A stretch of 64,000 bases of DNA from Rhodococcus sp. 105337 (GCF_012844225.1 NZ_JABAGQ010000005.1:238024-302023); one strand, 5' to 3'; shown: positions 9,775 to 18,766, counted from the first letter of the stretch. The notes: generated by a model from the letters alone, not told the origin. Translations and numbers: made by a program.

Positions 9775-10392
9775 ATGTCTCTCGTGGCGCAGCACCAGGA
9801 GGAACCCGAGGACCGCACCGCACCTGTGACTCCGAAGGTGCGGCCCGGAAGTCTCCTCGTCTCCGCCACCGACCTCACCGAACCGACTTTCCGCCGCAGC
9901 GTCGTCTACGTCGTGGAGCACACCGACGCGGGCAGTTTCGGCGTCGTCCTCAACCGCATCAGCAATACCTCGGTCGACGCGATGCTGCCACGGTGGACGC
10001 GGCTCGCGGCGGCGCCGAAGGCGTTGTTCGTCGGCGGCCCGGTTCACCGGAGTTCGGCATTGTGTCTGGGCACGGTCCCGGTCGGAATGTCCGTCGACGG
10101 TGTGCCCGGTATCCGACGGGTCGACGGGCGCGTCGTGATGATCGATCTCGATTCGGATCCGGCCGTCATCGCCCGGCACGTCGAAGCCGTGCGGATCTTT
10201 GCCGGGTACGCGGGATGGAGCGGGGGTCAACTCGACGGGGAGCTGCGCAACGACGACTGGATGGTGGTCTCCGCGCTCCCCTACGACATCTTCACTCCCG
10301 CGCACGTCGACCTCTGGGCGCGGGTCCTGCGCCGTCAGCCGCTCCCGCTCGCGCTGCTCGCGACGCATCCGATCGAGATCGAGCGGAACTGA
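9775..10392 (+). CDS. YqgE/AlgH family protein (UPF0301)
   Basis: A 205-residue soluble protein of the conserved YqgE/AlgH family. Matching stretches are LLVSATDLTEPTFRRSVVY, GVVLNR, FVGGPV and AGYAGWSGGQLDGEL, in the order expected for the whole family. The M. tuberculosis counterpart is Rv0038, which occupies the same syntenic slot. The biochemical role is not established in this phylum. The start could be ATG 9775 or GTG 9784 three codons later. It follows the TetR gene after 13 bases and may share its transcript. Confidence 0.85.
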   Translation: MSLVAQHQEEPEDRTAPVTPKVRPGSLLVSATDLTEPTFRRSVVYVVEHTDAGSFGVVLNRISNTSVDAMLPRWTRLAAAPKALFVGGPVHRSSALCLGTVPVGMSVDGVPGIRRVDGRVVMIDLDSDPAVIARHVEAVRIFAGYAGWSGGQLDGELRNDDWMVVSALPYDIFTPAHVDLWARVLRRQPLPLALLATHPIEIERN

Positions 10393-10399
10393 CCGACCG

Positions 10400-11440
10400 T
10401 CAGGTGGACGGTTCCGTCAACCCGGTGGGGTCGGTGGATACTGCGGCGCCGCGTCGATCCGCGAGGGTGTTGAGTGCCCCGGCCAGCTCATCGGCGCGTG
10501 CCGAGGTGACCGTGAAGACGTGGCCCGACGCCGTTGACACCGCCACAGCCGGTCCGGTGGTGGTGACGAGGCCGTATCTGCCGCGCCCCTTCACCCGCAA
10601 ACCCCAGCCGCCCCAGTCCTGGAAGGGCCGGGTCTCGGTGACCTCGGCCCCGACGATCTCGTCGAGGTCGTAGACCACCGCATCCGTCGCGAGGTTGCGC
10701 ACCCGGATGCCCTTCTCGTCCACGATCACGGTGAAGCGCAGCAGGCTCACGGCGAGGACGGCGACCGGAACGACGACCGCCGTCGGCCACCAGCTGTCCG
10801 TGGCTGCGCACACGAGGACGGTGGGCACGAGGACCGAGCCCAGCAGGACGACGGTGGCACCGGCGCCGATACCGACTCGGTCCACCAGGGGTGATTCGAC
10901 CGGTCCGCGGGGCAGAGCGGGTGCGGGCGGGCGTGATGCGGGTGTGCGTTCGCGTCCGTCGCGCAGCAGGGCCGCACCGAGCCATCCGACTGCGACACCC
11001 GCGACCGTGCCGACCGCGATCGACCAGGTGGGAAATGCTGTCTGTGTCGCGTCCGCGACGTCGAGCTGGGCGCCGAGCACGGCGACGAATGTCGCGACCA
11101 TCACCCCGGTGACCCCGAGACCGATGACGAGCATGTAGCGCCGCATCAGCAGCAACGACCGGGCGAGCGCCGCGATCGCACAGCAACCGCCCCCGACCAT
11201 CACGACGAGCAGCGCCATCGTCCACGCCGACGAGCCGACCGGTCCGAAGCCGTCCGGGCGCGATCCGGTCCAGTGCGTTGCCACCTCGGCCGGTAGCCGT
11301 GGCTCCCAGAGACGGGCGAGAACGATGATCGAGGCGGCGGCGAGTACCGGAACCACGATGCCGAAGACAACACCGACAGGATCGATCACGCGGGTCTGCG
11401 ACACGGCCTCACTCTGCGAAACGGCCTCACTCTGCGACAC
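10400..11440 (-). CDS. DUF1648-type membrane protein
   Basis: About 346 residues, unknown function. The N-terminal part has hydrophobic segments around a PAEVATHWTGSRPDGFGP stretch, typical of DUF1648. Two more hydrophobic helices follow. A cytoplasmic C-terminal domain contains ITVIVDEKGIRVRNL-like strands (here FTVIVDEKGIRVRNL) and resembles PH/DUF304 folds. The start is uncertain because an 18-base unit repeated three times spans it: GTG 11440 and GTG 11404 have identical upstream context, giving 346 or 334 residues. Sequence further upstream is arginine-rich and not credible as coding. Confidence 0.6.
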   Translation of the reverse strand: MSQSEAVSQSEAVSQTRVIDPVGVVFGIVVPVLAAASIIVLARLWEPRLPAEVATHWTGSRPDGFGPVGSSAWTMALLVVMVGGGCCAIAALARSLLLMRRYMLVIGLGVTGVMVATFVAVLGAQLDVADATQTAFPTWSIAVGTVAGVAVGWLGAALLRDGRERTPASRPPAPALPRGPVESPLVDRVGIGAGATVVLLGSVLVPTVLVCAATDSWWPTAVVVPVAVLAVSLLRFTVIVDEKGIRVRNLATDAVVYDLDEIVGAEVTETRPFQDWGGWGLRVKGRGRYGLVTTTGPAVAVSTASGHVFTVTSARADELAGALNTLADRRGAAVSTDPTGLTEPST

Positions 11441-11449
11441 GGCCTCACA
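11396..11449. repeat. Three tandem 18-bp repeats over a start region
   Basis: The unit CTGCGACACGGCCTCACT occurs at 11396-11413, 11414-11431 (one change, GAAAC) and 11432-11449 (last base differs). On the minus strand it encodes EAVSQS repeats and offers a GTG in the first and third unit, each preceded by GTGAGG. Copy-number change would alter the N-terminus of the DUF1648 protein in steps of six residues without a frameshift. Confidence 0.85.
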
Positions 11450-11501
11450 GTAGAGGCTCGGAGCCGTTCTGCGTTGCCGGCGACGCCGGCGCCGGGATCT
11501 G

Positions 11502-11906
11502 TCAGGCGCTCGGCTCGCACGCCCCGCGCAGGCTGCACGCACCGCAGGACGAGCCGCATCCCTCGGATTCCGTGGGCTTCGTCGCCGCCGCGACCCGCGC
11601 ACCGACCGCACCACCGGCACCGGCGGTGACGAGCGCCGCCCCGACGGTGACGACGATCGCGATGATCGCCGCGACGGTCGGCAGGGTCAGGCAGGCGATA
11701 CCGCCCACGGCGAGTAGGACGGCAGCCCCGAGCATGCTGGGGGCCGCAACCTTGTTGGCCAGCGCGAACGTGGTGTCGTCGCGAAGAGAGTCGGGGGTGC
11801 GCACTCCGGCCCAGCGGTTACGCGGCAACTTCCCGGCCAGCGCTGCGACACCGACCGCTCCGACGACGAGAGCGAGCAGGAAGAGCAGAAGGGCGACGAT
11901 CAGCAC
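11502..11906 (-). CDS. SdpI-family membrane protein with C-terminal cysteine cluster
   Basis: A 134-residue protein with about three hydrophobic helices. The motif NRWAGVRTPDSLRD between the first and second helix is the SdpI/YhfL-family hallmark. The C-terminus carries four cysteines in CGSSCGACSLRGAC, which is not part of the SdpI core and looks like a metal or redox site. SdpI proteins are immunity or signal proteins in Bacillus; that role should not be transferred here. GTG 11906 is chosen because the first helix starts two codons later. It is followed at 62 bases by the DUF1648 gene on the same strand. Confidence 0.65.
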   Translation of the reverse strand: MLIVALLLFLLALVVGAVGVAALAGKLPRNRWAGVRTPDSLRDDTTFALANKVAAPSMLGAAVLLAVGGIACLTLPTVAAIIAIVVTVGAALVTAGAGGAVGARVAAATKPTESEGCGSSCGACSLRGACEPSA

Positions 11907-12010
11907 TCGGTCAGGATACGCGTCGGCCGAAGGCGCCGGTGAGGTCGGGTTCGGGCACGTTCTACCCTGGTAGGAGCCCACAAACGCCGGCCGAGTAGAT
12001 AGCGATCACC

Positions 12011-14893
12011 GTGACCCGTCCCGATCAGACCTCCGCACAGCCGCACGCTGCCGCACAGCAGCAGTCGTCCGACGCCACCCCGAAGCATCGGTATACCGCC
12101 GAACTCGCGGGGCAGATCGAGCAGCGCTGGCAGGAGCTGTGGCGCGAGCGCGGCACCTTCCACGCCGCCAATCCCGTCGGCGCGCTCGCCGGCGATGTGC
12201 CGGCCGACAAGCTGTTCGTGCAGGACATGTTCCCCTACCCTTCGGGTGCGGGCCTGCACGTCGGCCACCCGCTCGGCTACATCGCGACGGACGTCTACGC
12301 GCGTTATCACCGCATGCAGGGCCGCAATGTGCTGCACACACTCGGCTACGACGCCTTCGGGCTGCCGGCGGAGCAGTACGCCGTCCAGACGGGGACCCAT
12401 CCCCGCACGACCACCCAGGCGAACATCGCCAACATGCAGCGCCAGCTCGGGCGCCTCGGACTCGGGCACGACGAGCGTCGCTCCATCGCGACCACGGACG
12501 TGGAGTTCTACCACTGGACGCAGTGGATCTTCCTCACCATCTACAACGCGTGGTACGACCGGTCGGCAGGGAAGGCCCGCCGGATCTCCGAACTCGAGGC
12601 GGAACTGGACGCGGGTGTCCGCTCCCTCGAGGACGGCCGTGACTGGTCGACCCTGTCGGATGCCGAGAAGCAGTCCGCTCTCGACGGCTACCGCCTCGTG
12701 TACCGCTCGGATTCGCTGGTCAACTGGTGCCCCGGCCTGGGCACGGTGCTCGCCAACGAGGAGGTCACCGCGGACGGCCGTTCCGAACGCGGGAACTTCC
12801 CGGTGTTCCGGAAGAACCTCCAGCAGTGGATGATGCGCATCACGGCGTACTCCGACCGGCTCATCGACGATCTCGAATACCTGGACTGGCCCGAGAAGGT
12901 CAAGTCGATGCAGCGCAACTGGATCGGGCGCAGCCACGGCGCACAGGTGAAGTTCGGTGTGGCCGGGCATGATTCGGATATCGAGGTCTTCACGACCCGG
13001 CCCGACACGCTGTTCGGTGCCACCTACGTCACTCTCGCACCCGAGCATCCGCTGGTCGACGAGATCGTCGCCGCATCCTGGCCGGAGGGTGTCGATGCCC
13101 GCTGGACCGGTGGCGCCGCGTCCCCAGGTGACGCCGTCGCCGCGTACCGCGCGTCGATCGCGGCCAAGTCCGATCTCGAGCGGCAGGAGAGCAAGGAGAA
13201 GACCGGCGTCTTCGTCGGCGCCTACGCGGTCAACCCCGTCAACGGGGAGAAGCTGCCGGTCTTCATCGCGGACTACGTCCTGACCGGGTACGGCACCGGA
13301 GCGATCATGGCGGTGCCGGGCCACGACCAGCGTGACTGGGAATTCGCGACCGCCTTCGGGCTGCCGATCCGCGAGGTCATCACCGGTGGCGACATCTCGG
13401 AGGCGGCATACACCGGCGACGGTGTGCTCGTGAACTCCGACTACCTCGACGGTCTGGCGGTGCCGGACGCGAAGAAGACGATCATCGCGAAGCTCGAGGA
13501 GTCCGGGGCGGGAGTCGGAACCGTCCAGTACAAGCTGCGCGACTGGCTCTTCGCGCGCCAGCGCTACTGGGGCGAACCGTTCCCCATCGTCTACGACGCA
13601 CAGGGCGAGGCTCACGCGATCCCCGAATCCATGCTGCCCGTGGAGCTTCCGGAGGTCGAGGATTACGCTCCCGTCTCGTTCGATCCCGACGACGCCGACT
13701 CGGCCCCCTCGCCTCCGCTCGCGAAGGCCACGGACTGGGTGAACGTCGAACTCGACCTCGGCGACGGTCTGCAGCGCTACACCCGCGACACCAATGTGAT
13801 GCCGCAGTGGGCAGGCAGCTCGTGGTACCAGCTGCGCTACATCGACCCGCTCAACAACGAGGAGTTCTGCGCCAAGGAGAACGAGCAGTACTGGACCGGG
13901 CCGCGCCCGGATCTGTACGGGCCGAACGATCCCGGCGGCGTCGATCTGTACGTCGGCGGCGTCGAGCACGCGGTGCTGCACCTGCTGTACGCGCGTTTCT
14001 GGCACAAGGTGCTGTTCGACCTCGGATACGTGACCTCGTCCGAGCCGTACCGGCGCCTGTTCAACCAGGGATACATCCAGGCGTACGCCTACACCGACGC
14101 GCGCGGTGTCTACGTCCCGGCCGAGGACGTCGTCGAACGCGACGGAAAGTTCTTCTGGACGGGTCCCGACGGCGAGCAGGAAGTCGCCCGCGAGTACGGA
14201 AAGATGGGCAAGTCGCTCAAGAACTCCGTTGCGCCCGACCAGATCTGCCACGACTACGGTGCCGACACGCTCCGCGTCTACGAGATGTCGATGGGCCCGC
14301 TGGACCAGTCGCGTCCGTGGGCGACCAAGGACGTCGTGGGTGCGTCCCGCTTCCTGCAGCGTGCCTGGCGACTGGTGGTCGACGAGGAGACGGGCGATGT
14401 GCGGGTCACGGACGAGACGCCCGGCGACGAGACCCTGCGTGCGCTCAACAAGGCCGTTGCCGGGGTGACGGACGACTACGCACACCTGCGTGACAACACC
14501 GCGATCGCCAAGCTGATCGAGTACACCAACCACCTGACCAAGCAGTACCCGGCGGGTGCGCCGCGCAGTGCGGTCGAACCCCTCGTGCTCATGCTCGCTC
14601 CGGTGGCGCCGCACCTCGCCGAGGAACTGTGGTCCCGGCTCGGACACACGGAATCGCTTGCGCACGGGCCCTTCCCGACCGCAGACGAGAAGTGGCTCGT
14701 CGAGGACTCCGTCGAGTACCCGATCCAGGTCAACGGGAAGGTGCGCAGTCGCATCACGGTGCCCGCCGATGCGAAGCCGGATGCGATCGAAGCCGCCGCG
14801 CTGGCGGACGAGAAGATCGTCGAGATGCTCGGCGGCGCCGCGCCCCGGAAAGTGATTGTCGTACCGGGCAAGATGGTCAACGTCGTGAAGTAG
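12011..14893 (+). CDS. leuS: Leucyl-tRNA synthetase
   Basis: A 960-residue class I aminoacyl-tRNA synthetase that charges tRNA-Leu. The HIGH motif is HVGH at residues 83-86 after FPYPSGAGL. The KMSKS motif is KMGKS at 731-735. The editing (CP1) domain lies between, with [11 protein letters not shown] and the [15 protein letters not shown] stretch. Length is normal for the bacterial enzyme, with an actinobacterial Gln/Ala-rich N-terminal extension of about 25 residues. GTG 12011 is accepted because the downstream sequence is collinear with the family from residue 26. A strong hairpin follows the stop. Confidence 0.97.
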   Translation: MTRPDQTSAQPHAAAQQQSSDATPKHRYTAELAGQIEQRWQELWRERGTFHAANPVGALAGDVPADKLFVQDMFPYPSGAGLHVGHPLGYIATDVYARYHRMQGRNVLHTLGYDAFGLPAEQYAVQTGTHPRTTTQANIANMQRQLGRLGLGHDERRSIATTDVEFYHWTQWIFLTIYNAWYDRSAGKARRISELEAELDAGVRSLEDGRDWSTLSDAEKQSALDGYRLVYRSDSLVNWCPGLGTVLANEEVTADGRSERGNFPVFRKNLQQWMMRITAYSDRLIDDLEYLDWPEKVKSMQRNWIGRSHGAQVKFGVAGHDSDIEVFTTRPDTLFGATYVTLAPEHPLVDEIVAASWPEGVDARWTGGAASPGDAVAAYRASIAAKSDLERQESKEKTGVFVGAYAVNPVNGEKLPVFIADYVLTGYGTGAIMAVPGHDQRDWEFATAFGLPIREVITGGDISEAAYTGDGVLVNSDYLDGLAVPDAKKTIIAKLEESGAGVGTVQYKLRDWLFARQRYWGEPFPIVYDAQGEAHAIPESMLPVELPEVEDYAPVSFDPDDADSAPSPPLAKATDWVNVELDLGDGLQRYTRDTNVMPQWAGSSWYQLRYIDPLNNEEFCAKENEQYWTGPRPDLYGPNDPGGVDLYVGGVEHAVLHLLYARFWHKVLFDLGYVTSSEPYRRLFNQGYIQAYAYTDARGVYVPAEDVVERDGKFFWTGPDGEQEVAREYGKMGKSLKNSVAPDQICHDYGADTLRVYEMSMGPLDQSRPWATKDVVGASRFLQRAWRLVVDEETGDVRVTDETPGDETLRALNKAVAGVTDDYAHLRDNTAIAKLIEYTNHLTKQYPAGAPRSAVEPLVLMLAPVAPHLAEELWSRLGHTESLAHGPFPTADEKWLVEDSVEYPIQVNGKVRSRITVPADAKPDAIEAAALADEKIVEMLGGAAPRKVIVVPGKMVNVVK

Positions 14894-14918
14894 ACGTGTT
14901 CACCTAGGCGACGAACAT

Positions 14919-14950
14919 GTGCCCGGCAGCTCGCACGAGCTGCCGGGCAC
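14919..14950. terminator. Bidirectional hairpin terminator after leuS
   Basis: A perfect 14-bp stem (GTGCCCGGCAGCTC at 14919-14932, complement at 14937-14950) with loop GCAC lies between the convergent stops of leuS and the coiled-coil gene. There is no long T tract, as is usual for actinobacterial intrinsic terminators. Confidence 0.8.
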
Positions 14951-14962
14951 TGTCGGTTCCTG

Positions 14963-15637
14963 CTACTTGGACTGCCTCGAAGCCGAACGCCGCGAGGACT
15001 TCTCCGCGTCGGCGAGGTTGCCCACCTTCTTGGCGTCCTGCTCGGCCTTCTTCGACTCGAGTTTCTTGGCGACGGCATCCTCGAGCGCGATCTTGGCCGG
15101 TTCGGATGCCTGCTTCTCGGCCTCCCGAACGGCCGTCTGCTGCTTCCGCTTCGCCGCTTCGGCGGTTTGCTGCTGCTTCTCGGCCTGCTTCGTGGCCTGC
15201 GCGGTCTGCGCTGCCTTCTTCTGCGCGGCTTCCTGTGCGGCCTGCTTCTCGCGCTCGTCGCGCTGGGCTCGCGCCTGCTCCACGTCGCGTTCGCGTTTCC
15301 GTCGCGCCTCCTCGCGCTCGTCCGCCGCGCGTTCGTGCGCGCGCCGCAGTTCCTCGTCTGCAGCCCGCTTTTCGTCGGCCGCCTGCCGGTCGAGTTCTTC
15401 GGCGCGGATCACGGCCTGCGCGCGTTCGTTGGCCAGCGCCCCGCGTGTGGCGATGTCCTCGTCTCCCACCACACTGCCGACAATGCCGTCGAGCATACCG
15501 AGGCCGCGCTCGTACATCAGGCGCGGTGCCGCGTCGGACGGGAGGAACCGCAACTGCTGTTCGATCACGCCCAGAGGGAATCGGGCGATGCGATATTGCA
15601 GTCGCAGAACGCTTTTGGGTAAGGCGGTCAGATTCAT
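14963..15637 (-). CDS. Long coiled-coil protein, phasin-like architecture
   Basis: A 224-residue protein of unknown function. The first 65 residues are an ordered, partly amphipathic domain (LRLQYRIARFPLGVIEQQL, then LMYERGLGMLDGIVGSVVGD). The rest is an almost continuous heptad-rich helix of Ala, Glu, Lys, Arg and Gln, strongly coiled-coil, with a basic tail. Homologues in Nocardia and Rhodococcus are often mislabelled as initiation factor IF2; no GTPase motif is present. ATG 15637 is preceded by GGAG. It lies 88 bases downstream of a CsbD-type gene whose protein has the same coiled-coil character, suggesting partners that act together. Confidence 0.65.
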   Translation of the reverse strand: MNLTALPKSVLRLQYRIARFPLGVIEQQLRFLPSDAAPRLMYERGLGMLDGIVGSVVGDEDIATRGALANERAQAVIRAEELDRQAADEKRAADEELRRAHERAADEREEARRKRERDVEQARAQRDEREKQAAQEAAQKKAAQTAQATKQAEKQQQTAEAAKRKQQTAVREAEKQASEPAKIALEDAVAKKLESKKAEQDAKKVGNLADAEKSSRRSASRQSK

Positions 15638-15725
15638 GGGCACATCTCCAGTCTCCGGTTCTGTGGGCCGTACGAAGTCGGGGTCTCGTCGAACACGGTT
15701 CGCGGGGTCGCCGCTGACGCCCGCG

Positions 15726-16289
15726 TCAGCGGTCGTGCTCGTCCAGCGCTTGTCCGAGAGCCTCGGCCCGGCGGCGTTCCTGTTCCGCCTCGAGGCGTGC
15801 GCGCTCGGCGTCGGTGACGGCTTCTCCGTGTTCCGCGTGGGCGTCGCCCACGTCTGCGGCAACGTCGGCTGCCTCCGCGTTCTCCCGAGCCCGGGCACGC
15901 TGTTCGGCGAGGGCCGCGTCGCGCGTCGCCTGGGCTTTCTCGCGCGCCACCTGCTCTTGTTGCTCGCGTTCGGCCTCGTGCTTCCGCATCTCGGCTTCCT
16001 GGTGCGCACGGGTCTCTGTGGCGTCGGCTCGGCGTTCCGCCGCCGCACGTTCCTGGCGGCCGGCCTCGTGCACAGCCTCGAGATGGTCGGTGGCCTGCTT
16101 GGCTTCGGCGTCCGCCAGCTGTGCGGACGTGTCCGCTTCCTTGCGCTTGCGTGCCTCCTCCTGCTCGAGGCGGCCTTCGGCGGTCAGGGAGTCGTTGCGG
16201 GTGAGCGCTCCGGCTACTTCCTTGAACTTGCCGACCACGGATTTCCTCAACCCTTCACGGGCTTTGTGCGATGCATCCTCTTCGGCCAC
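15726..16289 (-). CDS. CsbD-like domain with coiled-coil tail
   Basis: A 187-residue protein. Residues about 8-45 contain the CsbD-like signature KSVVGKFKEVAGALTRNDSL with LTAEGRLEQ. CsbD is a general-stress protein of unknown mechanism. The remaining 135 residues form a highly charged Ala/Glu/Arg-rich coiled coil (EAEREQQEQVAREKAQATRD and similar). GTG 16289 is supported by a strong GGAAGGAG a few bases upstream. The downstream gene encodes another long coiled coil, so the two likely form a stress-related pair. No enzymatic motif is visible. Confidence 0.65.
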   Translation of the reverse strand: MAEEDASHKAREGLRKSVVGKFKEVAGALTRNDSLTAEGRLEQEEARKRKEADTSAQLADAEAKQATDHLEAVHEAGRQERAAAERRADATETRAHQEAEMRKHEAEREQQEQVAREKAQATRDAALAEQRARARENAEAADVAADVGDAHAEHGEAVTDAERARLEAEQERRRAEALGQALDEHDR

Positions 16290-16389
16290 GGGAACTCCTT
16301 CCGATGGGTCCACGAGAAAGTGGCTTTCGGCGGGATAACCGCGAATGGCACGCTTCAATCCTGAACCGGCCGGAGAATTCCCGGTGTCG

Positions 16390-17214
16390 TCACCCGCCCG
16401 TGCGGGCTTCCCCCAGGTGGCTGCGCACGAAATCGAGCACGTCACCGAGAACTTCGTCCCGGTTGGTCTCGTTGAAGATCTCGTGTCGCGCGCCGGGGTA
16501 CACCTTCGACGACGACGTGCTGCCGGCGAAGGTGGACCAGCCGCTCGCGGTTCCGTCGAGCGGCACGAGGCGGTCGTCTTCCCCGTGCAGCCACAGCACG
16601 GGCACGGTCTCGACCGGGCCGGCCGTCGTGACGAGGTCCAGACACGCCTTCAGGGCTTGCACGGTGACCCGCTGGAACGGTCCGTGCCACACGAGAGGAT
16701 CGTCGATGTACGCGCGTCCCACCTCCGGATCGCGCGAGAGTGTCTCGGGATCGATAGGAGTATCAGGGATCTCGTCCGCTGCCAGCAGCGTGTCGACCAC
16801 CGGCCACGTACCGAGAACCGGCCCGGAGAGAACGACGGCGGCGAGTTCGTCTCCGAATCGCTGCGCGTACCGTGCGGCGATCATGCCGCCCATCGAGTGT
16901 CCGATCAGGGCGACGGGAAGCCCCGGGTGGTCGCGCCGGGCGGTGAGATCGAGGCGGCGGAAATCGTCCACCACGAGCTCGAAATCGGGCACGAAGACGC
17001 GCTCGCCGTCGCTGAGTCCGTGACCGGCATGGTCGACGGCGTACACCGCGGCGCCGTCGTCGACGAGTCGCGCGGCCACATGGTCGTAGCGGCCGGCGTG
17101 TTCCCCGTAGCCGTGGCACAACAACGCGATGTATCGGGGCGTCGCCGTCTCCCATTGCCTGGCCGCGAGCGTGCCGGCGTGTCCGTCGAGGGTGAAGGCG
17201 AGGGTCTCGGGCAT
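16390..17214 (-). CDS. Monoacylglycerol lipase-like alpha/beta hydrolase
   Basis: A 274-residue serine hydrolase of the lysophospholipase/monoglyceride lipase group, similar in design to M. tuberculosis Rv0183. The nucleophile is Ser107 in GHSMGG, with the HGYGEHAGRY oxyanion segment at 34-43. The acid is probably Asp214 in GEDDRLVP and the base His244 in GARHEIFNE. No signal peptide or membrane segment is seen, so it is cytoplasmic or peripherally bound. It diverges from the ketosteroid isomerase operon; the KstR box lies about 120 bases upstream of its ATG and might affect it too. Confidence 0.82.
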   Translation of the reverse strand: MPETLAFTLDGHAGTLAARQWETATPRYIALLCHGYGEHAGRYDHVAARLVDDGAAVYAVDHAGHGLSDGERVFVPDFELVVDDFRRLDLTARRDHPGLPVALIGHSMGGMIAARYAQRFGDELAAVVLSGPVLGTWPVVDTLLAADEIPDTPIDPETLSRDPEVGRAYIDDPLVWHGPFQRVTVQALKACLDLVTTAGPVETVPVLWLHGEDDRLVPLDGTASGWSTFAGSTSSSKVYPGARHEIFNETNRDEVLGDVLDFVRSHLGEARTGG

Positions 17215-17284
17215 CGTGCTCCTGGCGTCGCGGGTCGAACCGTCGGTGGTGGGGTAAGCATGGCACGACTGTGGCCCAGGACTG

Positions 17285-17294
17285 TGTGATCACA
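17285..17294. promoter_or_regulatory. TGTGATCACA palindrome
   Basis: A perfect 10-bp palindrome in the shared promoter region of the lipase and the ketosteroid isomerase genes. It resembles the halves of a CRP site, but without the six-base spacer of TGTGA-N6-TCACA, so assignment to CRP is doubtful. Confidence 0.25.
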
Positions 17295-17332
17295 GCCTGG
17301 TCGGAATGCGCGTCGTGCTCTAGCCTCCAACG

Positions 17333-17346
17333 TGGAACACGTTCCA
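17333..17346. promoter_or_regulatory. KstR operator upstream of the ketosteroid isomerase gene
   Basis: TGGAACACGTTCCA fits the published KstR consensus TNNAACNNGTTNNA at every fixed position and is a perfect 6-bp inverted repeat around AC. KstR is the TetR-type repressor of cholesterol catabolism in mycobacteria and rhodococci. The site lies 20 bases before the ATG at 17367, a position where binding would block transcription. The downstream gene encodes a steroid isomerase-type protein, which supports the assignment. Confidence 0.75.
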
Positions 17347-17366
17347 GAAATCGAGAGGGCTCACCC

Positions 17367-17750
17367 ATGGCACCCACCCGTGACGCGATCCGCGCCACCG
17401 TCGAGAACTATGTCCGGTCGGTCGCGAAGGGAACGGTCGACGATGTGCTTGCGCTCTACGCGCCCGGCGCCACGGTCGAAGACCCGATCGGTACGCCCGT
17501 GCGCACCACCGAGGCCGAACTCCGCGAGTTCTACGGTGTGATCGAGCCGATGACGCAGACGGGCGAAGTACTCGAACTCAAGATCGCCGAGAACAACGCG
17601 GCGTTCCTCTTCCGGCTCGTCACCCACCTCGGCGAGCAGGATCTGGTCATGGAGGTCGTCGACGTCATGACGTTCGACGACGAGGCGCGAATCTCGAGCA
17701 TGAAGGCGTACTGGAGCCAGGAGGACATGAAGACCGTTCCGGCGTCCTGA
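17367..17750 (+). CDS. Steroid delta-isomerase (ketosteroid isomerase family)
   Basis: A 127-residue NTF2-fold protein that would move a 5-ene double bond to the conjugated 4-ene position in 3-ketosteroids. From memory of the Comamonas enzyme (Tyr14, Asp38, Asp99), the equivalents align as Tyr15 (VENYV), Asp39 (ATVEDPIG) and Asp99 (VVDVMTF), so the catalytic set appears complete. ATG 17367 has GAGAGGG upstream. A consensus KstR operator precedes it. The TGATG overlap with the following epoxide hydrolase gene shows translational coupling. Steroid chemistry is inferred from residues plus operator; a different small enone substrate remains possible. Confidence 0.78.
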   Translation: MAPTRDAIRATVENYVRSVAKGTVDDVLALYAPGATVEDPIGTPVRTTEAELREFYGVIEPMTQTGEVLELKIAENNAAFLFRLVTHLGEQDLVMEVVDVMTFDDEARISSMKAYWSQEDMKTVPAS

Positions 17751-18730
17751 TGGCGTCCCGCACCGTCGACGTCGACGGTTTCACGTGGAACATCGACGAC
17801 AGCGGCGACGGCCCCGCCGTCGTCCTGTGCCACGGCTTCCCGGGTCTGGGCTACAGCTTCCGGCACCAGAGTGCCGCGCTTGCCGGAGCCGGATATCGGG
17901 CGATTGCGCCCGATATGCCGGGGTACGGCGGCACCGATCGTCCGGCCACCGTCGAGCAGTACACAGCCGTCGCGACCTCCGACCGTCTCGTCGGACTGCT
18001 CGACGCTCTCGGGATCGCCCGCGCGGTATTCGTCGGCCACGACTTCGGTGCGCCCGCCGCGTGGACCACGGCGCTGCGTCATCCCTCCCGCGTCGCCGGT
18101 CTGGTCCTGCTGGCCGTGCCGTACGCGCCGGACAGGCTCCGTGCCCGCCCGACGGAGTTGTACCGGAAGATGGCGCGACAGCATTTTCTGCACCTGCACT
18201 ATTTCCAGGAACCCGGCGTCGCGGAAGCGGAACTCGATCCGCGGGCGCGCGAATTCCTGCAGCGGCTGTTCTTCGCTCTCTCCGGTGAGTACCGGTACCT
18301 CGACGTGTGGAATCACCCGTCCGAGGGGAACGGCTATCTCGACGTGCTCCCGCAGGCACCTGCCCTTCCGTGGGCGTGGCTCTCGGAGGAGGAACTCGAC
18401 ACGTACGCCGCGGTATTCGACCGCACCGGCTTCGGTGGCGGGCTGTGCTGGTACCGGGCGTACGACGCGAACTGGCTCGCCTCGGCTCCTTACGAGGGCG
18501 CCGAGATCACGGTGCCGACGCTCTTCGTCGCGGGCGACCGGGATCCGGTCGTCACGATGTCCGGTCCTGGAGCGCTCGAGCGGATGAGCGCCGCTGTGCC
18601 CGACTTGCGGGGCATTCATCTTCTCCCCGGAGCCGGACATTTCGTGCAGATGGAACGGAAGGCGGAGGTGGACGCTCTGCTCCTCCGCTTCGTGTCCGAC
18701 GTCGTCTCGCCCGCGGGAAGTGCCGAATAG
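17750..18730 (+). CDS. Epoxide hydrolase-like alpha/beta hydrolase
   Basis: A 326-residue protein of the soluble epoxide hydrolase type. The nucleophile is Asp98 in VGHDFGAPAAW, after the oxyanion motif HGFPG at 28-32. The base is His297 in GAGHFVQME, and the acid is probably an Asp in VAGDRDPVV. Tyr residues in the lid, such as EYRYLDVW, could protonate the epoxide oxygen. It overlaps the isomerase stop by one base, so the two are co-translated and likely under the same KstR box. Haloalkane dehalogenase is a weaker alternative. Substrate unknown, possibly a steroid or terpenoid epoxide. Confidence 0.78.
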   Translation: MASRTVDVDGFTWNIDDSGDGPAVVLCHGFPGLGYSFRHQSAALAGAGYRAIAPDMPGYGGTDRPATVEQYTAVATSDRLVGLLDALGIARAVFVGHDFGAPAAWTTALRHPSRVAGLVLLAVPYAPDRLRARPTELYRKMARQHFLHLHYFQEPGVAEAELDPRAREFLQRLFFALSGEYRYLDVWNHPSEGNGYLDVLPQAPALPWAWLSEEELDTYAAVFDRTGFGGGLCWYRAYDANWLASAPYEGAEITVPTLFVAGDRDPVVTMSGPGALERMSAAVPDLRGIHLLPGAGHFVQMERKAEVDALLLRFVSDVVSPAGSAE

Positions 18731-18766
18731 CCATATCTCCGTACGCCATCGACCTAACATGGCGAC

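Noticed and set aside
11962..11973. CTACC-CT-GGTAG before leuS as a terminator or T-box
   Set aside because: The stem is only five bases, and the 104-base gap is too short for a T-box leader; it may overlap a TACCCT -10 element.
11900..14665. 921-codon antisense frame across leuS
   Set aside because: Antisense to a complete, conserved synthetase and without any recognisable domain.
14919..16364. Long plus-strand frame opposite the CsbD/coiled-coil genes
   Set aside because: The plus-strand product is Ser/Ala/Cys-rich low complexity. The minus strand has CsbD and heptad patterns with good ribosome binding sites.
17285..17294. TGTGATCACA as a CRP binding site
   Set aside because: The half sites lack the six-base spacer of TGTGA-N6-TCACA, so only a generic palindrome is recorded.
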